Below the pieces are notes generated by a model that was not told the origin of the DNA, ran no database searches, and worked only from the letters and a program-made list of their open reading frames with translations. Position numbers and translations under genes: made by a program. Positions 19,328 through 27,957 of a stretch of 64,000 nt of DNA are shown here, in pieces; within the stretch, counting starts at the first letter, position 1, and the number at the start of each line of letters is the position of its first letter. The DNA is from Pseudomonadota bacterium. Its GTDB lineage: Bacteria; Pseudomonadota; Gammaproteobacteria; Steroidobacterales; Woeseiaceae. The stretch spans positions 1-64,000 of the forward strand of contig JADFSP010000009.1 in NCBI GenBank assembly GCA_022560695.1, in the 5' to 3' direction.

Positions 19328-20095
19328 TCAGTCTCGCGGATTACGAAGACTGGATAGCGTGAACAGGCTGTCGCGAATGTCTATTTCATATTCTATGGAG
19401 ACGATCCGAATTTCGGTCCACTCCTCCGGCGCATCCGCCTTGCTCATGCGCTGCCGTAACGCAACCGTGCGGCCTCCCATCGGGCCGATTTCCAGCGACC
19501 GCAACGACTTGACGAGCTCGCCATCCTGATCGTAAAAACTGTGCTCGAGTACGACGTGATCCTCGCGTATGCGCAGGACTTCACGGCCCCAGACAATCGC
19601 AGCCTCTTCATGCGGTATGGATTCGACTTCATAGACCGTAATACCGTCAATGTCACCTACGCTTAACAGAGAATGATCGTACTGATCGATGATCTCGTCA
19701 GCGCGGGCGATATCCTTGTTGGAGAAATCAGAGCCCAACCAGCTCTGCCCCATCATCGACGATGGAATTTTGATAACACGATTCACCTTCGGCGAAAACG
19801 ACCACATATTGTTCTTGTCGGTCAGCGTTCCGTTGCCGCGATCTTTCCTCGGTTCAATGACGCGCACGAGTGACTGGTCGTCGCCCTTGGTCCACGCGCG
19901 TATCGTCATCCTGCGCTCCCACTCCGGCCGGTGAATGACCATTGTCATTTCGCTGTACGACGAAACGCCACGCCAGTGATTCACGGCGTCGCGCACAATC
20001 GCGGTTGCGTCCCGTTGAACTTCATCGGTGACGGCCGTACCCGGCAACAATAAAGGTGTCGCGGCGAGAGTTAGTGCGACAAGGCGGAGTAACAT
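19328..20095 (-). CDS. LolA-like outer-membrane lipoprotein-sorting protein
   Basis: 255 residues from the ATG at 20095, which has GGAGAGG upstream and starts a signal peptide (LLRLVALTLAATPLLLPGTA). The body matches COG2834-type LolA-like proteins: YSEMTMVIHRPEWERRMTIR, then DKNNMWSFSPKVNRVIKIP and MGQSWLGSDFSNKDIA. Such proteins have a hydrophobic half-barrel that carries acyl chains across the periplasm. First gene of the export operon. Confidence 0.87.
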   Translation of the reverse strand: MLLRLVALTLAATPLLLPGTAVTDEVQRDATAIVRDAVNHWRGVSSYSEMTMVIHRPEWERRMTIRAWTKGDDQSLVRVIEPRKDRGNGTLTDKNNMWSFSPKVNRVIKIPSSMMGQSWLGSDFSNKDIARADEIIDQYDHSLLSVGDIDGITVYEVESIPHEEAAIVWGREVLRIREDHVVLEHSFYDQDGELVKSLRSLEIGPMGGRTVALRQRMSKADAPEEWTEIRIVSIEYEIDIRDSLFTLSSLRNPRD

Positions 20096-20126
20096 CGAAG
20101 CCTCTCCACTGCGGAGGTTTGCGGCA

Positions 20127-21218
20127 TCATGGCTGGCGTGACGCCAGTGCATGCAGCGCATCACGTTCCGAGCCGATCAAGATCGCGATCCAGCGCGTGC
20201 GTTCATCGTGTTCCAGCGTCATTTTCAGCGTCATCGTAAGGGGCACCGACAGCAGCATTCCGACCGGGCCAAATACCCATCCCCAGAAGATCAGCCCGAC
20301 GAACACGACCAGTGGGGAAATGCCGACGCCGTACCCCAACAGGCGGGGTTCCAGGAAGGTGCCGAACACGATGTTGATGCCGATGAAGCCGATCATTGTC
20401 CCCATCGCCACACCTGGCCCGAGTTGTACCAATGCAAGCAGAATCGCGGGCACAGCCGCAATGATCGACCCGATCGTCGGCACATAGTTGAGCAGGAATG
20501 CGAGCATTCCCCACAGCAGCGGAAAGTCCAGGCCGAGAGACCAGGTCAGCAGCCACGCCAAAAAGCCGGTCATCAAGCTGACCACGGTCTTGATACCGAG
20601 GTAGCGGCCGAGATTCGAAAGAAAATCGCGCAGGCCTTCGAGCGACTCCGCGCGCCGGCCGAAAGCAGCCTCGACTTTCGTGCTGACAGTCGACGCTTCC
20701 AGCAGGATAAAAATCATCGTGAAGAAGATTAAAAAGACGTTGGTCAACACGTCCTTCACGCCGTTGAGAATTATTGCGGCAAAGCCCATGGCCCAACCCG
20801 GGTTCACAAGATCGCCAAGGTTTTCGATCGACTGGTCGCTGTTCAGATTTTCAGCGGCAAACCTGAGAAGTCGCGCGACGATGACATCAAGTCGCTGCTG
20901 ATAATCCGGCAACGCTGCCGTGAAATCCGCAATCGAACGGCCGACGATCGTGCCGACGACCGCCAGAATCAGCATGATGACCGAAACAATAACCAGTGCG
21001 GCAATGATCGCCGGAATGCGATTCTTTTGCATCCACAGCATCGGCCGAACGGTGATCAGCGCGAGAAATACGGCAATGAGGAACGGCACGAGCAGCACCT
21101 TCGCCATCTGCATGCCGTAAACAATGACGATGACGGCGGCGAAACTGATGATAGCGCTGCTCTTGTTCGGGCTGGTCTCGCTCACGCAGTTCCTTGCCAT
21201 GCTGGTTGACGGCTGCAT
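20127..21218 (-). CDS. AI-2E family (PerM/TqsA-like) membrane protein
   Basis: About 363 residues if the ATG at 21218 is used; an ATG at 21200 is also possible and neither has a strong ribosome site. About eight membrane segments; family marks are VLLVPFLIAVFLALI, LLWGMLAFLLNYVPTIGSII, and GTFLEPRLLGYGVGISPLVV with PVGMLLSVPLTMTLKMTLE at the end. Members export small solutes, act as Na+/H+ antiporters or affect autoinducer levels. The gene ends 31 bases before the LolA-like gene and may be co-transcribed with the export operon. Confidence 0.85.
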   Translation of the reverse strand: MQPSTSMARNCVSETSPNKSSAIISFAAVIVIVYGMQMAKVLLVPFLIAVFLALITVRPMLWMQKNRIPAIIAALVIVSVIMLILAVVGTIVGRSIADFTAALPDYQQRLDVIVARLLRFAAENLNSDQSIENLGDLVNPGWAMGFAAIILNGVKDVLTNVFLIFFTMIFILLEASTVSTKVEAAFGRRAESLEGLRDFLSNLGRYLGIKTVVSLMTGFLAWLLTWSLGLDFPLLWGMLAFLLNYVPTIGSIIAAVPAILLALVQLGPGVAMGTMIGFIGINIVFGTFLEPRLLGYGVGISPLVVFVGLIFWGWVFGPVGMLLSVPLTMTLKMTLEHDERTRWIAILIGSERDALHALASRQP

Positions 21219-21307
21219 GATCGCACACACGACGCCACGGCGCATGCGAGTCCGGCCGCAGGCTTTGTTATGCTCGTATCCATACCAACACCGCACAGGA
21301 GCCCACC

Positions 21308-21880
21308 ATGGCCGCCATCGAATCCCGGATGCTCGCGCTCGGCACAATAGCGCCGCCGTTTTCGCTGCCCGATCCGGACGGTACCGTGCATGCGCTGGTG
21401 GACGATGCCGATGCCTACCTCGTCATGTTCATTTGCAACCACTGCCCGTTCGTCAAGCACGTGCGCGCGGAACTGGCACGCCTCGGCCGGGACTACAGCA
21501 GCAAAAATGTCGCGATATACGCGATCAACAGCAACGATACTGCGGTATACCCAGACGATAGTCCCGACAACATGAAGAAGGAATCGGCAACCTGGGGCTA
21601 CACGTTTCCGTACCTGATCGACGACGATCAGTCCGTTGCCAAGGCTTACCTGGCGGCGTGCACTCCGGACTTTTACCTGTTTGACGCCGGGAAAATGCTC
21701 GTCTATCGCGGACAGCTGGACGACAGCCGGCCGTCGAACGATGCACCGGTAGACGGTAGCGACCTGCGCGCCGCCCTCGACGCCGTTTTGAGCAACAGCG
21801 CGGTCGATGAGCGACAAAAACGGAGTATCGGCTGCAGCATTAAATGGCGGCCCGGTAATGTGCCCGATTACATGGCGTAG
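21308..21880 (+). CDS. Thioredoxin-fold redoxin (AhpC/TSA-like) with CNHCPFVKH motif
   Basis: 190 residues, cytoplasmic, with AGGAG six bases before the ATG. The active-site region MFICNHCPFVKHVRAE holds two cysteines spaced C-x2-C. The rest follows the thioredoxin-like redoxin layout (APPFSLPDPDG..., SNDTAVYPDDSPDNM, CTPDFYLFD, YRGQLDDSRPSND). It would reduce a thiol or peroxide target. Divergently oriented from the AI-2E gene. A common housekeeping paralogue in proteobacteria. Confidence 0.88.
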   Translation: MAAIESRMLALGTIAPPFSLPDPDGTVHALVDDADAYLVMFICNHCPFVKHVRAELARLGRDYSSKNVAIYAINSNDTAVYPDDSPDNMKKESATWGYTFPYLIDDDQSVAKAYLAACTPDFYLFDAGKMLVYRGQLDDSRPSNDAPVDGSDLRAALDAVLSNSAVDERQKRSIGCSIKWRPGNVPDYMA

Positions 21881-22245
21881 CGCTGCAAGTGCCTGGAGGT
21901 GTTCGCCGGGGTGACACGTTGGCTTTCACGCTCGGCCGAGGGCGTAATCCCGCGTCGTTCAGTTTTGCAGCGATCTCATGGGTTACGGCTCCACAGATGC
22001 ACTCTCCCGATATCGTCATCCATTCACCTGGCGGGGTTTTCGCAATTTCACCGAACTACAGCGGCTGTGAGTTGTTCGAGCGGCTGGCGCATTGCGTGAC
22101 TCAGGTCATTGCATGGCTTGGCGGGTAGTGCCAAGGTGCTTGTAAGAGAGTCGACTTTCCACTTTCAATGCCATGAAATATCAAGAAATTTACGATAATT
22201 TTATGACTGCGAAAGCGCAGTCTCAATGGGCAGGCGCGCCGTCAA
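21881..22245. other. Intergenic stretch without a recognisable gene
   Basis: 365 bases between the redoxin gene and the GGDEF/EAL gene. Short open frames exist but none has a good ribosome site or family resemblance. A frame starting at 22173 runs across the start of the next gene in a different register and is not believed. No hairpin terminator or riboswitch was noticed. Confidence 0.5.
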
Positions 22246-24075
22246 ATGAAATCCCGGAAAATCACCAAGATTCAGCCGACTTCGCGGCGGCAATCGTCGC
22301 CGCTGCTCGACCTGATCTGCAAGACCGACGAGCAGATCCGGCAGATACGGGGCGTTGGCAATGCATTGCAGGAAGTCGTTGATGCCTGCACCGAGCACCT
22401 GGATGTCGCCCTTGCGGTGCTGATACTGCCGGGCAAAGGTATAACTGTCCGACGTGACAATCCGAAAAAAACACTGACCAATGCGGGCAAGCTGGTCAGC
22501 GAACTCGAGCATGACCTCACCGTCAGCTCGAAAATCACCTGTAGCGAGATAACGATCAACGACGTATCGCCACTTCGTGCGCAGGACATTCGGCCCAGGA
22601 TTCCGTGCAAGAGTATCATCACGCCGATATCGACCAACGATGGCGAGCTGGAAGGGTTGCTCGTCATCGCCAATCGTCCGGACGCTCCTGACTTCACCAA
22701 ACGGCAATTGAGCCTGGTACAGGCTGTCGTCCCTAACGTTGCGGACATTCTCGACGCCCGCTTCGATCAGTTAACCGGCCTGATCAATCGCAAGGAGTTC
22801 GAGACTCTGCTCGAGGATGCCTTGTCGAGCAAGCCGAACAAACACACTCATCACTGCATCCTGCATCTGAATCTTGACAGCATGCGTGCTGTCGATGAGT
22901 CGCTTGGACGCGACGCCTGCAACGCGGCAATTCGCCAGGTCGCACAATATCTTTCAGGTATTCTGAAAGGAACCGGATCAGTCGCGAGGATCGGCGAGGA
23001 TGACTTCGGTGTACTCATCGACAACTGCCCCCTCGATCGTGGCTGGATCGTCGGTCATGACATTCGACGCGGAATCACCGACCTGAATGTAATCTGGAAA
23101 CGCCCCATCAAAATGACCGTCAGCATCGGCGTGGCACGACTGGCAAGTGACTCGCAAACCGTCGAGAGTGCATTGGCAGCCGCGAAGATCGCCTGTATCG
23201 TCGCCAAAGACAGGGGGCGGGACCAGGTTGCACTGTACCGTCAGAATAACGCCATACACCTGCACGGCAAAGAGCGCACGTTGGGAGTGGAAGCGATCCA
23301 GCAAGCCCTGCGGTGCGATCGCTTTGAACTTTACGGCCAACGCATAGAGCCCCTGCAAGGCAAAGGCAGGACGTCACACTTCGAGGTGCTGATACGCGTC
23401 ATCGATGAAAAGGGTCAGGTTGCAACACCGGATGAATTCATACCGCATGCCGAGCACAGTCGGCTTATGCCCGAGATCGATCGCTGGGTCGTATCCCACA
23501 GCCTCGACCTGCTCGCCGGATATCGGACGGACATCGCGCAGAAAAAAATTCTCTTGTCGATAAACCTGTCCGGACAGACGCTCTGCGACAACGGATTTCT
23601 GGGTTTTGTCCTCGAAGAACTCTCGCGCACGGGGATTCCAGCCAGAGCGATTTGTTTTGAAGTCACCGAGACAACCGCAATCCTGAATATGCCCCAAGCC
23701 ATAGATTTCATGACGACGTTGCGGAACAAGGGGCTGCGTTTCTCGCTGGACGATTTCGGATCGGGATTGAGCTCTTTTTCCTATCTGAAGAAACTGCCCA
23801 TTGATTTCCTGAAGATTGATGGACAGTTCGTTCGGGAAGTCGCAGAGGATCCGGTGTCGAACGCAATAGTGGCTGCCATCAACCAGATGAGCCATGCGAT
23901 GGGTCTCAAGACCATTGCCGAATTTGTCGAGAGCAAGGCCGTGAAGACACAATTGAAAAGCATCGGCGTAGACTTTGGCCAGGGCTTTGGAATCTCGAAA
24001 CCAGGACCACTTGCCAGGCAGCTGGATTTGCTTTTCGGGCGCATCAGCCATGTGCGCAACATCGAACGCAGTTGA
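22246..24075 (+). CDS. GAF-GGDEF-EAL protein, probable c-di-GMP phosphodiesterase
   Basis: 609 residues. A GAF-like sensory domain (about 25-165), a GGDEF domain (about 172-330) whose signature is changed to GEDDF (250-254), and an EAL domain (about 345-595) whose signature is EVL (380-382). EAL catalytic residues appear present: N440 (INLS), E472 (FEVTE), D502-D503 (LDDFGSG), K523 (LKIDGQ), E559, Q579. So cleavage of c-di-GMP is likely, while synthesis is doubtful; the altered GGDEF may bind GTP as a regulator. Followed 12 bases later by mtgA, suggesting co-expression with cell-wall enzymes. Confidence 0.88.
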   Translation: MKSRKITKIQPTSRRQSSPLLDLICKTDEQIRQIRGVGNALQEVVDACTEHLDVALAVLILPGKGITVRRDNPKKTLTNAGKLVSELEHDLTVSSKITCSEITINDVSPLRAQDIRPRIPCKSIITPISTNDGELEGLLVIANRPDAPDFTKRQLSLVQAVVPNVADILDARFDQLTGLINRKEFETLLEDALSSKPNKHTHHCILHLNLDSMRAVDESLGRDACNAAIRQVAQYLSGILKGTGSVARIGEDDFGVLIDNCPLDRGWIVGHDIRRGITDLNVIWKRPIKMTVSIGVARLASDSQTVESALAAAKIACIVAKDRGRDQVALYRQNNAIHLHGKERTLGVEAIQQALRCDRFELYGQRIEPLQGKGRTSHFEVLIRVIDEKGQVATPDEFIPHAEHSRLMPEIDRWVVSHSLDLLAGYRTDIAQKKILLSINLSGQTLCDNGFLGFVLEELSRTGIPARAICFEVTETTAILNMPQAIDFMTTLRNKGLRFSLDDFGSGLSSFSYLKKLPIDFLKIDGQFVREVAEDPVSNAIVAAINQMSHAMGLKTIAEFVESKAVKTQLKSIGVDFGQGFGISKPGPLARQLDLLFGRISHVRNIERS

Positions 24076-24087
24076 TCGGGTGGTGTC

Positions 24088-24816
24088 ATGACATACTGGT
24101 TAATGCGACGGTTTGCTGCAATTCCCTGGGGCAAGATCTTTGCACGCACAATGCGATGGGGCCTGCGGATTTTGCCCGTGCTCGTAATGATGGACCTCGG
24201 CTACATGATCGGAATTTGGCCCACCTGGGATCTGTACGCCGAGGGTCCGGTTCCGCGGTCCAGTTTTATTCGCGATTATGAAATTGAGCGGCACCATCAC
24301 CTGGGCTGGCCGCCGCTGCACTGGCGGTCAGTCAGCATCGACAAGATCCCGAACAACATGGTGCGTGCACTGATCGTCGCCGAGGACGCCCGTTTTTATT
24401 CACACAGTGGTGTCGATATCGATGCCCTGAAGTCCGCGATGGAATACAACCTGTCGGAGAAGCGACTGGTGCTCGGCGCCAGCACGATATCGCAACAGAC
24501 CGTGAAAAATCTTTTCCTGAACCCGTCACGAAATCCGCTGCGCAAGTGGCACGAGTTGGTGCTGACCATCGGCATGGAACGCGCCCTGAGCAAGAAGCGT
24601 ATTCTCGAGATCTATCTCAATGTGGCGGAATTTGGTCGTGGTATTTATGGTGTCGATGCGGCTGCGCGATTTTACTGGGGCAAGCGTGCGGCGCAACTCT
24701 CGGCACGTCAGTGCATCGAACTTGCGGCAACGCTTCCGTCCCCCGTTAATCACAACCCGGCGACACGGACACGGACCTTTCGAAATCGGGTCAAAAAGAT
24801 TCGGCGTTACTTCTAG
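24088..24816 (+). CDS. mtgA: Monofunctional biosynthetic peptidoglycan transglycosylase
   Basis: 242 residues: an N-terminal membrane anchor (about 25-45) and a GT51 glycosyltransferase domain. Motifs EDARFYSHSGVD (catalytic E99), GASTISQQTVKNLFL, and RILEIYLNVAEFGRGIYGVD are diagnostic. It polymerises lipid II into glycan strands on the outer face of the inner membrane. Lies between the c-di-GMP protein and a putative wall hydrolase. Confidence 0.95.
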   Translation: MTYWLMRRFAAIPWGKIFARTMRWGLRILPVLVMMDLGYMIGIWPTWDLYAEGPVPRSSFIRDYEIERHHHLGWPPLHWRSVSIDKIPNNMVRALIVAEDARFYSHSGVDIDALKSAMEYNLSEKRLVLGASTISQQTVKNLFLNPSRNPLRKWHELVLTIGMERALSKKRILEIYLNVAEFGRGIYGVDAAARFYWGKRAAQLSARQCIELAATLPSPVNHNPATRTRTFRNRVKKIRRYF

Positions 24817-24849
24817 ATCGGGGTGCTCTCGACAAGCGCATCGTCGCAT

Positions 24850-25452
24850 ATGATTATAATTCCGATTTCCCGGCTTGCTGCATCACGGATCGCCCGGCGA
24901 CTGGCCCAGATGGGGCGCGACCTGTCGTTCTATTGGGCTACTTTCGACAAGGGCAACATCGCTTTTGCAGTGGTGCTGGCAACGCCGGTCATGATGCTCG
25001 TCGGCATGATTTACATTGCCTACGCAGATCACTCCCGTATCGTGGCCGAGCAGCAGAGGTTCATCGATCTGAATTGCCTCGCCCGGAATGTCTACCACGA
25101 AGCCCGGGGCGAGTCCTTTATCGGACAGCGAGCTGTCGCTGAAGTCACTTTGAACCGGGTCGCATCGAGGCGATTTCCCGGTACTGTGTGCGAGGTCGTC
25201 TACGAGAAGCGGTGGGATCGGAAACGGAAACGCAATGTTGGTGCATTTTCGTGGACCGAGCTGGACTCCGTCGAACGACCAGCAGGGAACGCGTGGCAAT
25301 TGGCCGTAGATGCTGCCCAATCGGTTTATGACAGCGAACACGCACCTGTCGTCCACGGCGCTCTTTTTTACCATGCCAACCGCATCAGCCCTGGTTGGGC
25401 CAAAACCAAGAATCCGGTCGCGAAGATCGGCAGTCACACGTTTTACGAGTAA
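24850..25452 (+). CDS. SleB-type cell-wall hydrolase, membrane-anchored
   Basis: 200 residues from the ATG at 24850; a GTG at 24823 would add nine residues. One membrane segment (NIAFAVVLATPVMMLVGMIYIAYA) then a Hydrolase_2/SleB domain: LARNVYHEARGES with the family glutamate, AVAEVTLNRVASRRFPGTVC, and HGALFYHANRISPGW. Probably a periplasmic muramidase or transglycosylase acting on peptidoglycan. Adjacent to mtgA, so build and cut activities are linked. Confidence 0.85.
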   Translation: MIIIPISRLAASRIARRLAQMGRDLSFYWATFDKGNIAFAVVLATPVMMLVGMIYIAYADHSRIVAEQQRFIDLNCLARNVYHEARGESFIGQRAVAEVTLNRVASRRFPGTVCEVVYEKRWDRKRKRNVGAFSWTELDSVERPAGNAWQLAVDAAQSVYDSEHAPVVHGALFYHANRISPGWAKTKNPVAKIGSHTFYE

Positions 25453-25492
25453 TGCCGTCGCGATGGGTACCTGCGAGTCACCCCATGCGCTG

Positions 25493-25831
25493 TCAAGCAA
25501 TTTTTTTTGTAACGTTCGCTATGCACTCCTTGAAGTAACTGCGAATGTCCCTCTTGCTGAGAGCGCCGATGTCCGGAATCAATATGTAACCCCGCTTCAC
25601 CGGTGACTTATCGAAATACCGCAGCGGTATCGCCGTGTTCCCGGCAAACAGCTCCGCACAACGCGCTTCCGGGAGCTTGAACGCAAGTCCTTTGGGCGTG
25701 AGCGATGCACATATTTGCCCATCCGCGTACAGGGCGGCGCCGCTGAAAAAATGCTTGCAGGCCAGGTCGATACTACGTGAATCAATATCGCGAACCAGTT
25801 CGGTCAGATCATCGAGATAGGGCTGAGCCAT
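25493..25831 (-). CDS. TfoX N-terminal-domain protein
   Basis: 112 residues corresponding only to the TfoX/Sxy N-terminal domain: CKHFFSGAALYADGQICASL then GLAFKLPEARCAELF and RGYILIPDIGAL. Full-length TfoX regulates competence; single-domain forms are common and of uncertain role. Monocistronic, convergent with the SleB-like gene. Confidence 0.8.
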   Translation of the reverse strand: MAQPYLDDLTELVRDIDSRSIDLACKHFFSGAALYADGQICASLTPKGLAFKLPEARCAELFAGNTAIPLRYFDKSPVKRGYILIPDIGALSKRDIRSYFKECIANVTKKIA

Positions 25832-25892
25832 GGCAACTAATTTCTACTCATTGCCGTAGGACTTGAATACACAACTCTTTGCAAACTCCGCA

Positions 25893-26363
25893 TCAGGTGG
25901 ATGTATCGCCCTTATTACTTGCGTACTTGGTCAATAGTTGATCAAGGCTATTTGCGAACGCCTGGCGATCACGCTGGCTGAAGGCGGCTGGGCCACCAGT
26001 ATCGATGCCACTGGCTCGCATCGTGTCGAGGAAGTCTCTCATGTTCAGGCGCGCCCGAATATTCTCGGTCGTGTGCAACTCGCCACGCGGGCTCAAAGCG
26101 TAACCACCCTTCTCGATGACCTCTGCCGCGAGAGGAATATCGCTTGTAATCACCAAGTCTCCAGCCGCAATTCTTTCGACAATCTCATCATCGGCGACGT
26201 CGAATCCTCTTGAAACCTGTACGGTGTTGATGTAACTCGAGTTAGGCGTCCACAACGCCTGGTTGGCGACCAGGATCAGCATTACCTTCGTGCGCTCGGC
26301 GGCCCTGAAAAGAATCTCCTTGATCACGACCGGACAGGCATCGGCATCGACCCAGATTTTCAT
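25893..26363 (-). CDS. yaiI: YaiI/YqxD (UPF0178, DUF188) family protein
   Basis: 156 residues from the ATG at 26363, which begins with the family's [18 protein letters not shown]; 13 extra codons upstream look unrelated. Other conserved segments are [43 protein letters not shown], and [21 protein letters not shown]. The fold is PIN-like, suggesting a nuclease, but no activity is established. Confidence 0.93.
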   Translation of the reverse strand: MKIWVDADACPVVIKEILFRAAERTKVMLILVANQALWTPNSSYINTVQVSRGFDVADDEIVERIAAGDLVITSDIPLAAEVIEKGGYALSPRGELHTTENIRARLNMRDFLDTMRASGIDTGGPAAFSQRDRQAFANSLDQLLTKYASNKGDTST

Positions 26364-26407
26364 CGATATCCGGATCGGTAGCAGCACACAGTCAACGTGC
26401 ACATACG

Positions 26408-26740
26408 CTACGAATTCATCGCGCGCGCAAGTTTTCTTCTTGCCGTATTGAGGGCTTTCTTCTCGGGACCGGCGATCTTCTCAGCCTCTCTCAACTCAGA
26501 CAGGGCCGCCTCAACATCCGTACCGTGCAGCCAGCCAACCACAGTCGCTGCCTGGTCGACATTATCACTCGAGATTGCTTCGGTGTTTCCGTCAAGGATC
26601 GAAATACGGTGCTTGCAATAATTTCCGTATGTACCGGCCGGGCAAGTACATATTGCGGTCAAACTAGTACCATCTTTGATGAAAGTGACTTCGTAAGGCT
26701 CGGCTGAGGAACCCTTGACGAGAAAGATGAGTTCTTCCAT
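26408..26740 (-). CDS. Small SWIM-type zinc-finger protein
   Basis: 110 residues from the ATG at 26740, chosen for its AGGAGG ribosome site. The segment [17 protein letters not shown] gives C-x-C-x7-C-x-H, the SWIM zinc-finger pattern, which binds DNA or proteins. The C-terminal half is helical and charged. It lies just beyond the last attC-like site of the cassette array and in the same direction, so it may be a decayed end cassette or a resident gene. Confidence 0.7.
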   Translation of the reverse strand: MEELIFLVKGSSAEPYEVTFIKDGTSLTAICTCPAGTYGNYCKHRISILDGNTEAISSDNVDQAATVVGWLHGTDVEAALSELREAEKIAGPEKKALNTARRKLARAMNS

Positions 26741-26780
26741 CGTGTCCTCCTGCGCTCTGACGTCTGCGCATCCTGAACTC

Positions 26781-26854
26781 AGCTTACGGCGCGGTTGTTG
26801 CGACCGCAAGTAGCGTGACGGAAGCCCGGTTGCAAGTGCAGTGGACTGTTATGC
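26781..26854 (-). repeat. attC-like site 3 (degenerate 3' end)
   Basis: Read on the minus strand it begins GCATAAC, whose TAA is the stop codon of the membrane-protein gene, a common cassette layout. Inner arms CTTGCAACCG and CGGTCGCAAC pair at eight of ten positions. The distal core is poor (GTAAGCT), so the site may be worn or inactive. Confidence 0.5.
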
Positions 26855-27214
26855 AACGATCGTGTATCCGAAGCAGAGCGCAGCCACCGATCCAAAGACA
26901 AGCCACGACAGGTGCTTGCCTCGGCTCGCAATCAGTGACACCAGCGCCGATACCGAGAACGTCGTTCCCAGGATATAGAGGATGTTCGTCTGAGTCGCCA
27001 GTTCGAAATGAAGCAGGATGAAAAGGGCCGCAATACCTATCCATGTCACGGACGTAAGGTGCCAGGCAAACCGCAAGGTCTGCCGTGTGAAATGGTCACT
27101 GCCGAACAGCTTCGGTAAAGATTGACGGAATAGTCGAACCAGAATGTACCTCTCGCCAAGATACGAATGCGCTGCGGCTATGAGTACTGTCAAGACTGAG
27201 GCTGCTATCAGCAT
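26849..27214 (-). CDS. Small four-segment membrane protein (integron cassette gene)
   Basis: 121 residues, largely hydrophobic, with about four membrane segments (1-17, about 48-68, about 75-95, about 102-120). Family not recognised. The start lies 10 bases after attC site 1 and its stop codon is embedded in the next attC core, so it occupies a complete cassette. Like most cassette genes it has no obvious promoter of its own and no known function. Confidence 0.75.
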   Translation of the reverse strand: MLIAASVLTVLIAAAHSYLGERYILVRLFRQSLPKLFGSDHFTRQTLRFAWHLTSVTWIGIAALFILLHFELATQTNILYILGTTFSVSALVSLIASRGKHLSWLVFGSVAALCFGYTIVA

Positions 27215-27224
27215 ATGATTCGTT

Positions 27225-27329
27225 GCCTAACGTTTAAGCCTACTTGATGGCCAGAGAACGGCGGGGTTCCTGAGGATTCGAGTGGCGTGACAGATACGAC
27301 CAAGCGACAAGTTCAGCGCATTGTTAGTT
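27225..27329 (-). repeat. attC site 1
   Basis: 105 bp. Minus-strand ends are AACTAAC followed by AATGCGCTGAAC, and GGCTTAAAC followed by GTTAGGC. These fit the R'/R'' core pattern RYYYAAC...GTTRRRY with L-type inner boxes; CAAGT/ACTTG inner arms pair. It lies between higA (ends 27336) and the membrane-protein gene (starts 27214). Confidence 0.82.
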
Positions 27330-27335
27330 TCGCTC

Positions 27336-27632
27336 TTACGTGGTCGCCTCGAATTGGATCTTCTGGACCGCTGAAAGGTTCGCTGACTTCTTGGCTTGCC
27401 ACAGATCAAAGTTGTGCTGCATAGCCAGCCAGCTTTCCGGAGACCGTCCCAGAGCCTTGGACAGCCGCAGCGCCATCTCGGGGCTGATAGAACTGCGCTC
27501 CGATGTAATACGAGCCAACGTCGATGGGGCAACACTCAGGCTCTTAGCAAGAGACCTGATACTAATATCGAAAGGCTCGATGTATGTTTCCCGAATAAAC
27601 TCGCCCGGGTGCGGGGGATTATGCATAGCCAT
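27336..27632 (-). CDS. higA: HigA-family antitoxin
   Basis: 98 residues. Starts with the HigA hallmark NPPHPGEFIRETYIEPFDIS, then a Xre-type helix-turn-helix (IRSLAKSLSVAPSTLARITS) and the closing SPEMALRLSKALGRSPESWL. It binds and neutralises HigB and represses the operon. The toxin is encoded first and overlaps by one base, the order typical of higBA. Carried as an integron cassette, where such modules are thought to stabilise arrays. Confidence 0.95.
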   Translation of the reverse strand: MAMHNPPHPGEFIRETYIEPFDISIRSLAKSLSVAPSTLARITSERSSISPEMALRLSKALGRSPESWLAMQHNFDLWQAKKSANLSAVQKIQFEATT

Positions 27633-27913
27633 TAGTGATAATCCTCATAGTCCAAAATGTACGCATTTCCGTCTCTAAATTCGAAGGTTAGCCGCCAATT
27701 ACCGCTAACCAAGATCGACCATCGATTCTTCGCTCGCCCTTTGAGAGGATGGAGTCGATATCCCGGCACTTCCATATCCTCAACGACTTGCGCGGTATCG
27801 AGAACCGCCAATTGCAACCTAAGTCGATTAGCATGCTTGGCCTGAATTCCCGCCTTGGTTCCGATTTCAAAATATCGCCGGAGACCTTTATGCTTGAATG
27901 ACTTGATCACCAA
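27632..27913 (-). CDS. higB: HigB-type toxin (RelE/ParE superfamily mRNA interferase)
   Basis: 93 residues. FKHKGLRRYFEIGTKAGIQ, then VEDMEVPGYRLHPLKGRAKN and WSILVSGNWRLTFEFRDGNAY define the HigB/plasmid-maintenance killer family, which cleaves ribosome-bound mRNA. The start is TTG at 27913 or GTG at 27910. Because the -10 box ends at 27917, the transcript may be nearly leaderless if the GTG is used. Confidence 0.94.
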   Translation of the reverse strand: MVIKSFKHKGLRRYFEIGTKAGIQAKHANRLRLQLAVLDTAQVVEDMEVPGYRLHPLKGRAKNRWSILVSGNWRLTFEFRDGNAYILDYEDYH

Positions 27914-27916
27914 GAC

Positions 27917-27945
27917 AGTATAGCGTGTTGCGCATCACGCAACAA
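27917..27945 (-). promoter_or_regulatory. Cassette-borne promoter and operator of higBA
   Basis: On the minus strand, -35 TTGTTG (27940-27945), a 17-base spacer, and -10 TATACT (27917-27922). The spacer carries a palindrome with 7-bp arms TGTTGCG/CGCAACA around TGATG (27926-27944), well placed for repression by HigA. Confidence 0.75.
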
Positions 27946-27957
27946 GTGTGGCGACCA

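Noticed and set aside
20127..21347. Longer N-terminus of the AI-2E-like protein
   Set aside because: The first 43 codons show no membrane or conserved character; later ATGs fit better.
22173..22382. Open frame starting upstream of the GGDEF/EAL gene
   Set aside because: Overlaps the real gene in another register and its second half is a shadow of coding sequence.
26408..26740. SWIM protein as a fourth integron cassette
   Set aside because: No attC follows its stop codon, so it is treated as array flank.
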